Source of the DNA: Streptomyces formicae | GTDB taxonomy: Bacteria > Actinomycetota > Actinomycetes > Streptomycetales > Streptomycetaceae | Assembly: GCF_022647665.1 (NCBI RefSeq) | Contig: NZ_CP071872.1 | Location: forward strand, 7,936,001 to 8,000,000 | Direction of reading: 5' to 3' | DNA: 64,000 bases | Part shown: piece after piece, positions 54,383 through 62,850 of the stretch | Layout: the number at the start of each line of letters is the position of its first letter | How positions within the stretch are numbered: the first letter of the stretch is position 1 | Translations under genes and position numbers: made by a program | Notes under the pieces: model-generated | The model's input: only the letters and a program-made list of their open reading frames with translations | What the model was told of the DNA's origin: nothing | Databases searched by the model: none

Positions 54383-54412
54383 GGGTCTGGGGGCCGTCCG
54401 GCCCCCAGACCC
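54383..54412 (+). terminator. Terminator of the M28 peptidase gene
   Basis: GGGTCTGGGGGC pairs with GCCCCCAGACCC around CGTCCG, a perfect 12-bp stem. Confidence 0.8.
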
Positions 54413-54439
54413 AGCGGTGCTCCGCCCCGGACCCCGTAC

Positions 54440-54535
54440 GGCTTTCGGCCGCGTCCTCAAGCGCCGGACGGGCTGGATTCCTTGCCCCGCCCGGCCTTTG
54501 AGGAGCGGAGGTTCGGGGGCGGAGCCTCCCAGTTC
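54440..54535. repeat. Dispersed intergenic GC-rich repeat block
   Basis: Segments such as AAGCGCCGGACGGGCT, CTTTGAGGAGCGGAGG and GGGGGCGGAGCCTCCC match a block common between convergent Streptomyces genes, as I remember it. It can fold into several GC-rich hairpins. Confidence 0.5.
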
Positions 54536-54540
54536 GGGAA

Positions 54541-54573
54541 GGGGCGGGGTGGGGTGGGGTGGGGTGGGGTGGG
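54541..54573 (+). repeat. GGGGT microsatellite with G-quadruplex potential
   Basis: After GGGGC, GGGGT is repeated five times, ending in GGGAAAA. Four or more G4 runs with single-base loops meet the usual definition of a very stable quadruplex. It lies six bases downstream of the stop of the minus-strand ATPase gene. Confidence 0.85.
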
Positions 54574-54578
54574 AAAAG

Positions 54579-56276
54579 TCACCGCCGCCTTCGGCGCGCC
54601 GTGCCGAAGAGGGAGCGGGAGATCTCCCGCCCCAGCTGCGTGCCCACCGACCGCGCCAGGGAGCGGAAGAGACCGCTGCCCATCACCTGGCCGACGAGGG
54701 ACTTGTCCTCGCGGCGGCGCGGGGCGCGGGCCTCGCGGGCCGCCTCCTTCGCGGCCTCGGCCTCCTGCGCCGCCCGCAGCGCCGCCGCCTCCGCCGCCTG
54801 CTGCTCGGCGGTCAGTTTCTCGTACGCCGACTCGCGGTCCACAGCCTGTGCATAGCGCGCGTACAGCGGCGAGGACTTCACCGCCCGGTCCAGCGCCGCC
54901 GCGTCCACCGGCCCCATCCGCGACTGCGGCGCCCGCAGCCGGGTCGCGGCCACCGGCGTCGGCGCGCCCGTCTCGCTGAGGACGGTGACGACCGCCTCGC
55001 CGGTGCCGAGCCCGGTCAGCACCTCCTCCAGGTCGTACGCCGAGTTCGGGAACGTCCGCACCGTCGCCTTCAGCGCCTTCGCGTCGTCCGGCGTGAACGC
55101 CCGCAGCGCGTGCTGCACCCGGTTGCCCAGCTGGGCCAGCACGTCCCCCGGCACGTCCTTCGGCGTCTGCGTCACGAAGAAGACCCCGACCCCCTTGGAC
55201 CGGATCAGCCGCACGGTCTGCGTGATCGCCTCCAGGAACGCCTTCGACGCCCCGCTGAACAGCAGATGCGCCTCGTCGAAGAAGAACACCAGCTTCGGCT
55301 TGTCCACGTCCCCGACCTCCGGCAGCTCCGCGAAGAGGTCCGCCAGCAGCCACATCAGGAAGGTCGAGAAGAGCTGCGGCTTGTCCTGCACGGCCGGCAG
55401 CTCCAGTACGGAGACGAGCCCCCGCCCGTCCGGCGCCGTGCGCAGCAGCTCGCTCGTGTCGAACTCGGGCTCGCCGAAGAAGTCGCTCGCCCCCTGCTGC
55501 TCGAAGGCCGTGATCGCGCGCAGGATCACGCCGGCCGTGGCGGTCGAGAGCCCGCCGATGTTCTTGAGCTCGGGCTTTCCCGTGTCCGACACCAGGAAGG
55601 CGACCACGGCCCGCAGGTCCTTCAGGTCCACCAGCTCCAGGCCCTTGGTGTCGGCGTAGTGGAAGATCAGGCCGAGCGACTGCTCCTGCGTCTGGTTGAG
55701 CTCCAGCACCTTGGAGAGCAGCACGGGACCGAAGTCGGTGACCGTGGCCCGTACCGGAATCCCGGTGCCGATCCCGCCCAGCGCGTAGAACTCGCACGGG
55801 AATCCCGCCGGCTGCCACTCCTGACCGACCTGCGCGGCCCGGCCGGTGACCCGGTCGCCACCCTCCCCGGGGGCCGAGATGCCCGAGACATCGCCCTTGA
55901 TGTCGGCGAGGAGGACGGGAACGCCGGCGGCCGAGAGCTGCTCGGCGATCAGCTGGAGCGTCTTCGTCTTGCCGGTGCCGGTGGCCCCGGCGACCAGTCC
56001 GTGCCGGTTGAGCATGGCGAGCGGGATACGGATCTGCGCCGCGGGGTGGCACTGTCCGTCCCACAGCAGGGCGCCCAGTTCGAGCGCGGGACCCGGAAAG
56101 GCGTAACCGGCGGCGATCTCCTCCGCCCCCGCCGGCAGCGCCGCGTCCGCGGTCTGGCCCGCCGTCTCGCCCGCCGGCGCACCCGCCGGGGCGCTCCCGG
56201 GGGCGGACGTCGCAGGCGGCGGGGCGGGCGCAGGGGCAGGGGCAGGGGCAGGCGGGGACTGCTCGGGCTCACTCAT
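54579..56276 (-). CDS. HerA-like ATPase (DUF853 type)
   Basis: A 565-residue FtsK/HerA-superfamily ATPase. A low-complexity Pro/Ala N-terminus precedes the P-loop GATGTGKTKT (97-104), DIKGDVSG, Walker B KPKLVFFFDEAHLLF and the arginine-finger region VGVFFVTQTPKDVPGDVLAQLGNRVQHALRA. The C-terminal coiled region (YEKLTAEQQAAEAAALRAAQEAEAAKEAARE) is followed by a basic tail. The related HerA pumps DNA with the nuclease NurA, but no nurA is adjacent here, so its partner is unknown. The ATG at 56276 is the first after the open region. Confidence 0.88.
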   Translation of the reverse strand: MSEPEQSPPAPAPAPAPAPPPATSAPGSAPAGAPAGETAGQTADAALPAGAEEIAAGYAFPGPALELGALLWDGQCHPAAQIRIPLAMLNRHGLVAGATGTGKTKTLQLIAEQLSAAGVPVLLADIKGDVSGISAPGEGGDRVTGRAAQVGQEWQPAGFPCEFYALGGIGTGIPVRATVTDFGPVLLSKVLELNQTQEQSLGLIFHYADTKGLELVDLKDLRAVVAFLVSDTGKPELKNIGGLSTATAGVILRAITAFEQQGASDFFGEPEFDTSELLRTAPDGRGLVSVLELPAVQDKPQLFSTFLMWLLADLFAELPEVGDVDKPKLVFFFDEAHLLFSGASKAFLEAITQTVRLIRSKGVGVFFVTQTPKDVPGDVLAQLGNRVQHALRAFTPDDAKALKATVRTFPNSAYDLEEVLTGLGTGEAVVTVLSETGAPTPVAATRLRAPQSRMGPVDAAALDRAVKSSPLYARYAQAVDRESAYEKLTAEQQAAEAAALRAAQEAEAAKEAAREARAPRRREDKSLVGQVMGSGLFRSLARSVGTQLGREISRSLFGTARRRRR

Positions 56277-56372
56277 GACAGGGCCCCTATTTCGGTTTTG
56301 CGCGGTTTTGACCAGCATCGCACTGGCGCCGCCTGGCTGCGCCGACGGCCGCTTGCCCGGTAGGCTTTCCGT

Positions 56373-56669
56373 GTGATCTTCAAGCGCATCGGCAACGGAC
56401 GGCCGTATCCCGACCACGGCCGGGAAAGCACCCGGCAGTGGGCGGATGTCGCGCCGCGCCCGGTCCGCCTCGATCAGCTCGTGACCACCAAGGGTCAGCT
56501 GGATCTCGAGACCCTGCTCGCCGAGGACTCCACGTTCTACGGCGACCTCTTCGCCCATGTCGTGAAGTGGCAGGGCGATCTGTACCTCGAGGACGGCCTG
56601 CACCGCGCGGTGCGCGCGGCGCTCCAGCAGCGGCAGGTGCTGCACGCCCGGGTGCTCGAGCTGGACTGA
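56373..56669 (+). CDS. Conserved actinobacterial protein with ParB-like motif
   Basis: A 98-residue protein starting at GTG 56373 (VIFKRIGNGRPYPDHGRESTRQ), with RPVRLDQLVTTKGQLDLETL and a C-terminal YLEDGLHRAVRAALQQRQVLHARVL. The DGxHRxxAA segment recalls the ParB/Srx nucleotide-binding box. It is widely annotated near tadA and upp in Streptomyces, sometimes as a VapB-type antitoxin, but I see no toxin beside it and do not accept that name. It is divergent from the HerA-like gene. Confidence 0.7.
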   Translation: MIFKRIGNGRPYPDHGRESTRQWADVAPRPVRLDQLVTTKGQLDLETLLAEDSTFYGDLFAHVVKWQGDLYLEDGLHRAVRAALQQRQVLHARVLELD

Positions 56670-56771
56670 CGACCGCTCCGCGACCCGTACGGACGCAGTT
56701 TCCGACCCGTAGGGCCGCAGTCCGATGATCGTTTAGTAGCCGCTTCCCCGGTACGGCACTACGCTGCGCTC

Positions 56772-57395
56772 ATGAGCATGCTCACTCCCCCCGGCATGGG
56801 CGGAAAGTACCGCATTACGGGCACGGCATACCCGCGGATGCGCCGCCCCCGTCGACGCCGCAGGCTCGTGCTCGCAGCCGTCGCCGCCGTCGGCGTGCTC
56901 GGCCTCGGCGGCTGGGGAACGCTGCAGCTCATCGACGTGTTCACGGGCGGCGGCAAGAAGACCGAGGCCAAGCGCAACACGGCGGCGGCCTGCGAGCCGA
57001 AGACTCAGGTGTCCGCCGTGCCCCTGCCGCCGAGGCCCGGCCAGATCACGGTGAACGTCTACAACGCCACGCCGCGTTCCGGACTCGCCAAGGCCACCGC
57101 CGACGAGCTGCGCAAACGCGGCTTCGCCATCGGCAAGGTGGGCAATGCGCCGGTCGCGTACGACAAGAAGGTCCCCGGAGCCGGGCTGCTGCTGGCCGCG
57201 CCCACCGCGCACGAGGGACGGTTCCGCGTGCTGGCCACGCAGCTGAACGGCACCCAGCTCAAGACCGACGCCCGCACGACCGCGGATATCGATCTGATCC
57301 TGGGGACCGCCTTCAAGACGCTCACCGCCAAGCCCGCATCGGACAAGGCGCTGGCGGCCCTGGCCGCCCCGCCGAAGCCGGCGGTCAGATGCTGA
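56772..57395 (+). CDS. LytR C-terminal-domain protein
   Basis: A 207-residue membrane-anchored protein: Arg-rich N-terminus, helix at about 30-52 and a short linker. The LytR_C domain follows, with ITVNVYNATPRSGLAKATADELRKRGFAIGKV and the closing LDLILGTAFKTL-type helix (DIDLILGTAFKTL). It lacks the phosphotransferase domain of full LCP enzymes. It probably sits outside the membrane near the wall; its role is unknown. It is convergent with upp. Confidence 0.88.
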   Translation: MSMLTPPGMGGKYRITGTAYPRMRRPRRRRRLVLAAVAAVGVLGLGGWGTLQLIDVFTGGGKKTEAKRNTAAACEPKTQVSAVPLPPRPGQITVNVYNATPRSGLAKATADELRKRGFAIGKVGNAPVAYDKKVPGAGLLLAAPTAHEGRFRVLATQLNGTQLKTDARTTADIDLILGTAFKTLTAKPASDKALAALAAPPKPAVRC

Positions 57396-57471
57396 GCCGG
57401 GCGCTGAGCCGCGGGGCCGGCCGCTGAGCGCGGCCGGCCCCGGTTGCTCCCTACTGCTCCGTACCGCTCCG

Positions 57472-58107
57472 CTACTCCGCCGCGCCGTACATCCGGTCGC
57501 CCGCGTCGCCCAGGCCCGGGACGATGTAACCGTGCTCGTTGAGCCGCTCGTCGACCGAGGCCGTGACGACCGTGACCGGTGTGCCCGCCAGCTCGCGCTC
57601 CATGATCTCGACGCCCTCCGGTGCCGCCAGCAGCACGACCGCCGTCACATCGTCGGCGCCGCGCTTGATCAGCTCCCGGATCGCGGCCACCAGCGTGCCG
57701 CCGGTCGCCAGCATCGGGTCGAGGACGTACACCTGGCGGCCGGAGAGGTCCTCCGGCATCCGCGTGGCGTACGTGGATGCCTCCAGCGTCTCCTCGTTGC
57801 GGATCATTCCGAGGAAGCCCACCTCGGCGGTCGGCAGCAGCCGCACCATGCCGTCGAGCATGCCGAGCCCGGCGCGCAGGATCGGCACGACCAGGGGGCG
57901 GGGGCGGGAGAGCTTGACGCCCGTGGTCCGCGACACCGGGGTGTCGATGTCGATCTGCTCGGTGCGCACGTCACGCGTGGCCTCGTACGCGAGCAGGGTC
58001 ACCAGCTCGTCGGCGAGCCGCCGGAAGGTCGGGGAGTCGGTGCGCCGGTCGCGCAGGGTGGTGAGCTTGTGCGCCACCAGGGGGTGGTCGACGACGTGGA
58101 TCCGCAT
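57472..58107 (-). CDS. upp: Uracil phosphoribosyltransferase
   Basis: A 211-residue salvage enzyme making UMP from uracil and PRPP. Typical blocks are MRIHVVDHPLVAHKLTTLRD, VVPILRAGLGMLDGMVRLLP, the PRPP loop VYVLDPMLATGGTLVAAI and the C-terminal uracil-binding region NEHGYIVPGLGDAGDRMYG. The ATG at 58107 gives normal length; the open frame above it is not conserved. Confidence 0.97.
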   Translation of the reverse strand: MRIHVVDHPLVAHKLTTLRDRRTDSPTFRRLADELVTLLAYEATRDVRTEQIDIDTPVSRTTGVKLSRPRPLVVPILRAGLGMLDGMVRLLPTAEVGFLGMIRNEETLEASTYATRMPEDLSGRQVYVLDPMLATGGTLVAAIRELIKRGADDVTAVVLLAAPEGVEIMERELAGTPVTVVTASVDERLNEHGYIVPGLGDAGDRMYGAAE

Positions 58108-58205
58108 GGGCCCCACAGTAGCCGGGACCAGCTCCCCCCTGGCATCAACGGCCGCTTCGGAGGGAAGGTGGGACATACCCTTCCAGCGCCGAGGTGGTGT
58201 GGCCG

Positions 58206-58496
58206 ATGCCGGACCGGGAAGAGCAGGACCCGCAGGATCCGCGTGATCGGCGCGCCGCGGGGGCGACGCGTACGGAAGAGACCGTACAGAATGAACAGAC
58301 TGAACATACGGAGCAGACGGAGCAGCGGGGACAGGCGGATCAGGAGCGGGAGAGCGATACGGAGCGCCGCAGGCGGCGCGCCCAGTTCCTCCGCGAACTG
58401 AACGAGGCCAAGGCGCTGCGTGAGCGCGTCCAGCCACGCCGGGCACGCGCGGCCAGGATGCGCCAGGTGATGCGGATGCGCAGCTTCCGCTGGTGA
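58206..58496 (+). CDS. Small charged protein divergent from upp
   Basis: A 96-residue, very polar protein: an acidic/Gln-rich N-half (EETVQNEQTEHTEQTEQRG) and a basic helical C-half (RRRRRAQFLRELNEAKALRERVQPRRARAARMRQVMRM). It looks like a coiled-coil or nucleic-acid-associated small protein. I recognise no family. The ATG at 58206 is preceded by GAGGTGG at a rather long spacing. Confidence 0.5.
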   Translation: MPDREEQDPQDPRDRRAAGATRTEETVQNEQTEHTEQTEQRGQADQERESDTERRRRRAQFLRELNEAKALRERVQPRRARAARMRQVMRMRSFRW

Positions 58497-58686
58497 GCCC
58501 TGAGCGGTCCAGGACGTACCGCCGAACCGGTCCGGAGTGCGCCTTCCGCGGACTCTTGACTGAACGCGTGCACGACGCAACGTCGGAAGACCTCTCGCGA
58601 AGCCGCTGTTTCTGTCACGATTCCGAAGGGCGGGGCCACCAAGCGCACCGCCGGTCGTCACAACTCTGATCAGTGGGAGAGTCACG

Positions 58687-59226
58687 GTGTACTTCGCCGC
58701 ACTGCTCGCGCGCACCGAAGACGGGTGGGAAGCGAGCGACACAGAGCTCGACGATGTGGAGACCCTGTCGGACCTGACCGACTTGGCACGCGAGGTTTCG
58801 GTGGACGAGGACACGGTGCTCGTCTTCATCGAGCAGGAGGACGCGTGGTTCGGCGTCGTCCGCGTGGAGGGCGAGGACGACCCTCGTATCTACGTCTCGG
58901 ACGCGGCCGCGGCCGCCCGCTCCTCGTACGGGGAGATCCTCACCAAGGAACTACTGGGCAGCGACCTCGACGACGGCGCCGACGACCTGGACGCGCTCGA
59001 CCTCGACGGCACGGAGGACGGCGAGCCCGACGTGGCGGACGAGGACGAGGAGGCGGACGAGACGCCGGTGGCGGCGGAGTCCGTCCCGCCCGGACCGGCC
59101 GGCGACCGCGAGATCCTCGCGGACCTGGGCATGTCCGAGAAGGAGCTGATGGCCCTGGACACGGACGCGCTCGGCGAGATCGCGGACTCGCTGGGGGCGG
59201 CCGAGGTGCTGGAGACCGTCCGCTAG
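58687..59226 (+). CDS. tRNA-adenosine-deaminase-associated protein
   Basis: A 179-residue acidic protein starting VYFAALLARTEDGWEASDTELDDVE. It has a conserved N-terminal domain (to FFGVVRVEGEDDPRIYVSDAA-like strand) and a long Asp/Glu/Leu tail ending DLGMSEKELMALDTDALGEIADSLGAAEVLE. It always precedes tadA in Streptomyces and shares one base with it here (TAGTG), so it may assist TadA. Biochemistry is unknown. The GTG at 58687 is used. Confidence 0.85.
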   Translation: MYFAALLARTEDGWEASDTELDDVETLSDLTDLAREVSVDEDTVLVFIEQEDAWFGVVRVEGEDDPRIYVSDAAAAARSSYGEILTKELLGSDLDDGADDLDALDLDGTEDGEPDVADEDEEADETPVAAESVPPGPAGDREILADLGMSEKELMALDTDALGEIADSLGAAEVLETVR

Positions 59227-59756
59227 TGACCGGAGCCGTACCCGACCCCGCGCCGCCCGACCCTGCACCACCCGACCCGGTGCGTGCTCCGTGGGAGGCG
59301 CCGATGCGCCTCGCACTGAAGGAGGCGGCGCGGGCGGCCGAGGCCGGTGACGTGCCGGTCGGTGCCGTCGTCCTGGGACCGGACGGGACGGTCGTCGCCA
59401 CCGGCCACAACGAGCGCGAGCTGACCGGCGATCCGACCGCGCACGCCGAGGTGCTCGCGCTGCGCCGGGCGGCGTCCAGCCGCGGGGAGTGGCGGCTGAC
59501 CGGCTGCACGCTCGTCGTGACGCTGGAGCCGTGCACGATGTGCGCCGGCGCACTCGTGCTGTCGCGCGTCGACAGGGTGGTCTACGGCGCACGGGACGAG
59601 AAGGCCGGTGCTGCGGGCTCGCTCTGGGACCTCGTACGGGACCGCCGGCTGAACCACCGGCCCGAAGTGATCATCGGCGTGCTGGAGGCGGAGTGCTCGG
59701 CGCAGTTGTCGGCATTCTTCCGGGAAGGCCCCGCGAGCGGCTCCGGAGACCGCTGA
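59226..59756 (+). CDS. tadA: tRNA-specific adenosine deaminase
   Basis: A 176-residue zinc deaminase that converts A34 to inosine in tRNA-Arg(ACG). The zinc and catalytic residues are TAHAE (His and Glu) and EPCTMCAGAL (two Cys). The N-terminal helix MRLALKEAARAAEAGDVPVGAVV and the C-terminal strand also fit. A 26-residue Pro-rich extension precedes the core; the internal ATG at 59304 is the alternative start. It is coupled to the upstream acidic protein gene. Confidence 0.95.
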   Translation: MTGAVPDPAPPDPAPPDPVRAPWEAPMRLALKEAARAAEAGDVPVGAVVLGPDGTVVATGHNERELTGDPTAHAEVLALRRAASSRGEWRLTGCTLVVTLEPCTMCAGALVLSRVDRVVYGARDEKAGAAGSLWDLVRDRRLNHRPEVIIGVLEAECSAQLSAFFREGPASGSGDR

Positions 59757-59804
59757 TCGATATCGATTTCAGAGCACGGCCCACCTTGGGCTAAGCTCTC
59801 TCCC

Positions 59805-59889
59805 GGTAGCGTGTCCGAGCGGCCGAAGGAGCTCGCCTCGAAAGCGAGTGTGGCGCAAGTCACCGAGGGTTCAAATCCCTCCGCTACCG
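59805..59889 (+). tRNA. tRNA-Ser (anticodon CGA)
   Basis: Acceptor GGTAGCG pairs with CGCTACC plus discriminator G. The anticodon loop is CTCGAAA on a CTCGC/GCGAG stem, followed by a long variable arm (TGTGGCGCAAGTCACC). CCA is not encoded. Confidence 0.96.
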
Positions 59890-59894
59890 CTTCT

Positions 59895-59938
59895 AACACC
59901 CCTCTGACCAGGGAAAATTTGGTCAGAGGGGTGTTTTG
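59895..59938 (+). terminator. tRNA-Ser(CGA) terminator
   Basis: AACACCCCTCTGACC pairs with GGTCAGAGGGGTGTT and is followed by TTGC. It is a perfect 15-bp stem. Confidence 0.88.
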
Positions 59939-59941
59939 CGC

Positions 59942-59955
59942 GTTGACATGTCAAC
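59942..59955. repeat. Perfect palindrome GTTGACATGTCAAC next to tRNA-Ser
   Basis: A 14-base palindrome four bases after the tRNA-Ser terminator tail, at the start of the accessory-looking region. Its TTGACAT half resembles the repeats near the tRNA-Phe remnant, but no duplicated tRNA end was found downstream. Confidence 0.4.
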
Positions 59956-59956
59956 A

Positions 59957-60360
59957 CAGTGGCCATCCCGCTTCCCCTGTCTTCCTTTGTCTTCCTTGAT
60001 CGCCAACGAAGTTGGCGCTGCATACGGAGGGATCACCCCTGCGGCCACATCAGGGTGTCCACAGCACCAGGCTCACGGGCTACCGACTCCTCGGATCCGA
60101 GGAGTGCGACTCTCCTGGGCTCTACCCGGCGAACACCCTCTGAGCTGTGGGAACACGGTTTAAAGGCCTTCATTCGCACCCTCGGCGGGCGCGTCCGCGC
60201 CCATCCAATGCAGCTGGCCCCATGGAGCACGAGGTCCGTCCGGTCGCCTCACCCCTGCCGATCCCCAGGCCTGGGGGCAGTGCCGATGAATCCCAGCGTG
60301 TCGGATTCTGTCGAAGTAGACTTAGACGTAATCCGTCGTAGTCAATGTGCTGGAGGCGCG
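59957..60360 (+). promoter_or_regulatory. Spacer and promoter region before the AAA ATPase gene
   Basis: I see no gene here. There is a hairpin CGCCAAC-GAA-GTTGGCG (60001-60017). Near 60310-60350 lies an AT-richer stretch (AGTAGACTTAGACGTAATCC) that may be the promoter, before GGAGG at about 60352-60356. Confidence 0.4.
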
Positions 60361-61866
60361 GTGAAGAGCGATCTGCTGGCCAAGCCGGACGATGTGGTGG
60401 ACCGGGACCGGGAGTGGGGTCTGCTCGCGGAGTTGCTTGCTGATCCGGATCCTGCAATGCGGCTCAGTATCGTGTCCGGGCGGCGGCGGCACGGGAAGTC
60501 ATATCTGCTTCAGGCCCTGTCCGATCGGGTCGGCGGTCTGTACGTGACAGCGGTCCGGGAAGAGGGGCGGCTGCCCGCGATCCAGCGGTTCAGTGACGCG
60601 GTCGCCACCCACGCCGGCCTGCGGCCGGGGACCCTGCGCCTGACGGACTGGCGCGATGTGCTGTCCAACGCCCTTGATGTGACAGCCCGTTCGCCACATC
60701 CACTGCTGGTGATCGACGAGTTGCCGTACCTGCTCCAGCACTCACCCGAGATCCCGGGGCTGCTTCAGCAGCTCTACGACGAGCGCCAGCGCGGCACCCG
60801 GCCCGGGGCCGGACCGGGCCCGCGCCTGATCCTGTGCGGCTCCGCGATGAGCGTCATGCACGAGCTACTCTCGGGGACGAAACCGCTGCGCGGCCGGGCC
60901 GTCGTCGACTTGCGCCTTGGCCCCTTCGACTACCGGGACAGCCGGACATTCTGGCAGATCGAAGACCCACTGACCGCGCTGAAAGTGCACGCGGTCCTCG
61001 GCGGGGCACCCGGCTACCGACCGGTTGCTGCCCGTCCGCACCCCGACGACGGGTTCGACGCGTGGCTTGCCCGGACGCTCCTCGACCCGGGCCGGGCGGT
61101 GTACTCGCGTACCGAGACCGAGTACCTGCTGCGCGAGGATCCGAGGATCACGCAGCACACGCTGTACTACGACATCCTCACCGCGATCGCTAACGGGGCC
61201 ACCACCCCCAGCAAGATCGGTGCAGCTCTGGAGCGCCCGCGCAATGCCGTTGCGCATCCGCTCGGCGTGCTGGAGTCCACCGGGTACATCCAGCGGGAAC
61301 AGGACATACTCCGTGCCCGGCATCCGAACATCACCCTCGCAGACCCGGTAATCCGCTTCAACCAGTTGATCACCCTGCCGCGGTCAGCCGCCGTGGAGCA
61401 GGGCTTCGCTGAGCAGGTGTGGCAGCAGGCGGCTCCGACCTTCAACTCCAAGATCCTCGGCCCGCATTTCGAAGACCTGGCCCGCGACTTCACTCGCCGT
61501 TACGCCCACACCCTGTTGCCCGGGGGACTGCCTGGTCCGGTCGGTACTACCGAGGTCGCCGACCAAGCCGCCCGGACAAAGCACGAGGTCGATGTCATCG
61601 CCCTGGCCGCCGGTGAGCGTCCGCAGGCGCCCCGGGCGAGGATCGCGCTTCTTGGCGAAGCCAAGGCGACCGCCGCCCGCCGGGGAACCGGCGACCTGCA
61701 GCGTCTGGAACACATCCGCACCCTCCTCGCCGAACAGGGGTACGGCATCGAAGGCACCACTCTGGCCCTGTATTCCCTGCACGGCTTCTATCCCGACCTG
61801 GCCGAGCTCGCTGCCCAGCGCAACGACGTCCTCCTGGTCGATCTGCCCGCCCTCTACGGAGGGTGA
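60361..61866 (+). CDS. AAA ATPase with C-terminal PD-(D/E)XK-like domain
   Basis: A 501-residue protein of the archaeal-type ATPase group. The P-loop is GRRRHGKSYLL (40-50), Walker B LLVIDELPYL (115-124) and sensor RLILCGSAMSVMHELL. A winged-helix region (IANGATTPSKIGAALERPRNAVAHPLGVLESTGYI) leads to a DUF234-like C-terminal domain. That domain has HEVDVIAL (408) and LLGEAKA (430), the D...ExK pattern of a PD-(D/E)XK nuclease. It probably hydrolyses ATP to drive or regulate a nuclease; the biological role is unknown. The GTG at 60361 has GGAGG just upstream; an ATG at 60286 is the alternative. Confidence 0.82.
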   Translation: MKSDLLAKPDDVVDRDREWGLLAELLADPDPAMRLSIVSGRRRHGKSYLLQALSDRVGGLYVTAVREEGRLPAIQRFSDAVATHAGLRPGTLRLTDWRDVLSNALDVTARSPHPLLVIDELPYLLQHSPEIPGLLQQLYDERQRGTRPGAGPGPRLILCGSAMSVMHELLSGTKPLRGRAVVDLRLGPFDYRDSRTFWQIEDPLTALKVHAVLGGAPGYRPVAARPHPDDGFDAWLARTLLDPGRAVYSRTETEYLLREDPRITQHTLYYDILTAIANGATTPSKIGAALERPRNAVAHPLGVLESTGYIQREQDILRARHPNITLADPVIRFNQLITLPRSAAVEQGFAEQVWQQAAPTFNSKILGPHFEDLARDFTRRYAHTLLPGGLPGPVGTTEVADQAARTKHEVDVIALAAGERPQAPRARIALLGEAKATAARRGTGDLQRLEHIRTLLAEQGYGIEGTTLALYSLHGFYPDLAELAAQRNDVLLVDLPALYGG

Positions 61867-61951
61867 CAGGGAGTGCCCCTGAGCCGCTGCCTCAACCGAC
61901 CCCTCTCTGTCAAAGGCTCCCGCCCCACCCTGCGCGTCCAGCGTGCTCCGT

Positions 61952-62310
61952 TCATCGTCGCCCCTTCGTCTGCCGTCGTGGCCGCATCGCGCTGGCGCCG
62001 GCGCATCGGCTGCCTGGGGGCCTGTCTGCCTCATGCCTGGCGGGCAGGAGCGTGGCCGAGGCGATGGCCGTGGGTGCGTCGAGGTCCTTGTCGTGCCACA
62101 GCGGTGGCAGGGCTTCAGCCGGAACCCGCGCGGCCACGTGGCCTGGCTCGGCTGACGGCGTTTCGGCGGCGGGTGTCCGTCGCGCGCGGGAGCCGGGCGA
62201 GCAGCAGCACGGCGTTGGCGGTCTCCTCCGCGATGCCGTCCCAGACGCCCTACGCTCCGTCGTCACGCTGTGTCTCCAGCAGCCACTGCACCCTCCCATG
62301 GCCTCACACC
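61952..62310 (-). pseudogene. Fragment of a class II terpene cyclase-like protein
   Basis: On the minus strand one frame reads VQWLLETQRDDGA, then a TAG stop (62250-62252) where Trp is expected, then GVWDGIAEETANAVLLLARLP. Another frame continues with ALPPLWHDKDLDAPTAIASATLL. These are conserved C-terminal blocks of diterpene/class II cyclases (DGAW, EETA, LWHDKDLYTP). The nonsense codon and at least one frame change mark it as dead. It has no start and is fused, in effect, to the truncated P450 upstream. Confidence 0.6.
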
Positions 62311-62316
62311 GGCGTA

Positions 62317-62751
62317 TCAGCTTGTCCGCTGATGGCTATCAGTGCTGAGTCGGCGGGCAGTGATCTGAGAGTCATGGCGGCGGACAGCTGTCGCCGTGAA
62401 CTGGGAATGAAGCAGCTTCCGTTGCTTCTCCCACAGTTCGTCGACGGAGGACAACAGACCGCGGCCGATCAGCCTCTGTGCCCGGTGGGCCGGGCGCTTT
62501 TGGTAGTTGTACTGGCGCTGCACGAGGACATGCATGACGTGCCGGGGATCGGTGATGAGGACGGCATCGCGGTCGCGGAAGCGCACGGTGGAGGTCGCAC
62601 CGGGGCGCCATGCCCGGCGCAGTGAGTTGATGACCTCGGCATTGCTGTCCTGGCGCGCCGGATCGGCCCCCTCCGCAGCTTTCTGCCTCGAGGGAGAAGG
62701 CTGTGTGTGCTGGGTGCTGCCCTCTGGATTCGCTGGCATTGGTTCTCTCAT
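62317..62751 (-). pseudogene. N-terminal fragment of a cytochrome P450
   Basis: The 144-codon frame starts at an ATG with AGGAG seven bases upstream. It covers the polar N-terminus and then VRFRDRDAVLITDPRHVMHVLVQRQYNYQKRPAH and LLSSVDELWEKQRKLLHSQFTATAVRRH, the A-helix to C-helix region of P450s (WxxxR equivalent WEKQRK). It then degenerates and stops. The I-helix, ExxR and heme-Cys regions are missing, so no heme enzyme can be made. Normal length is about 400-450 residues. Confidence 0.7.
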
Positions 62752-62850
62752 GGCCGACTCCTGTCAGGGAATCGCATCTGTCGAGTCGCTGCCGATGCCT
62801 GCGGTTCGGCGAGCCGCGGATGCAACCGGCGATTACTCGCAGGAGCGGTG

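Noticed and set aside
54579..56276. HerA-NurA or Sir2-HerA defence pair
   Set aside because: No nuclease or Sir2 gene adjoins the HerA-like ATPase, and it sits in conserved core DNA.
56373..56669. VapB-type antitoxin
   Set aside because: There is no neighbouring PIN-domain toxin, and the sequence looks more like a ParB-box protein.
61873..62625. A 250-codon plus-strand frame after the ATPase
   Set aside because: It is Arg/Trp-rich without domains and lies opposite the cyclase and P450 remnants, which carry the recognisable motifs.
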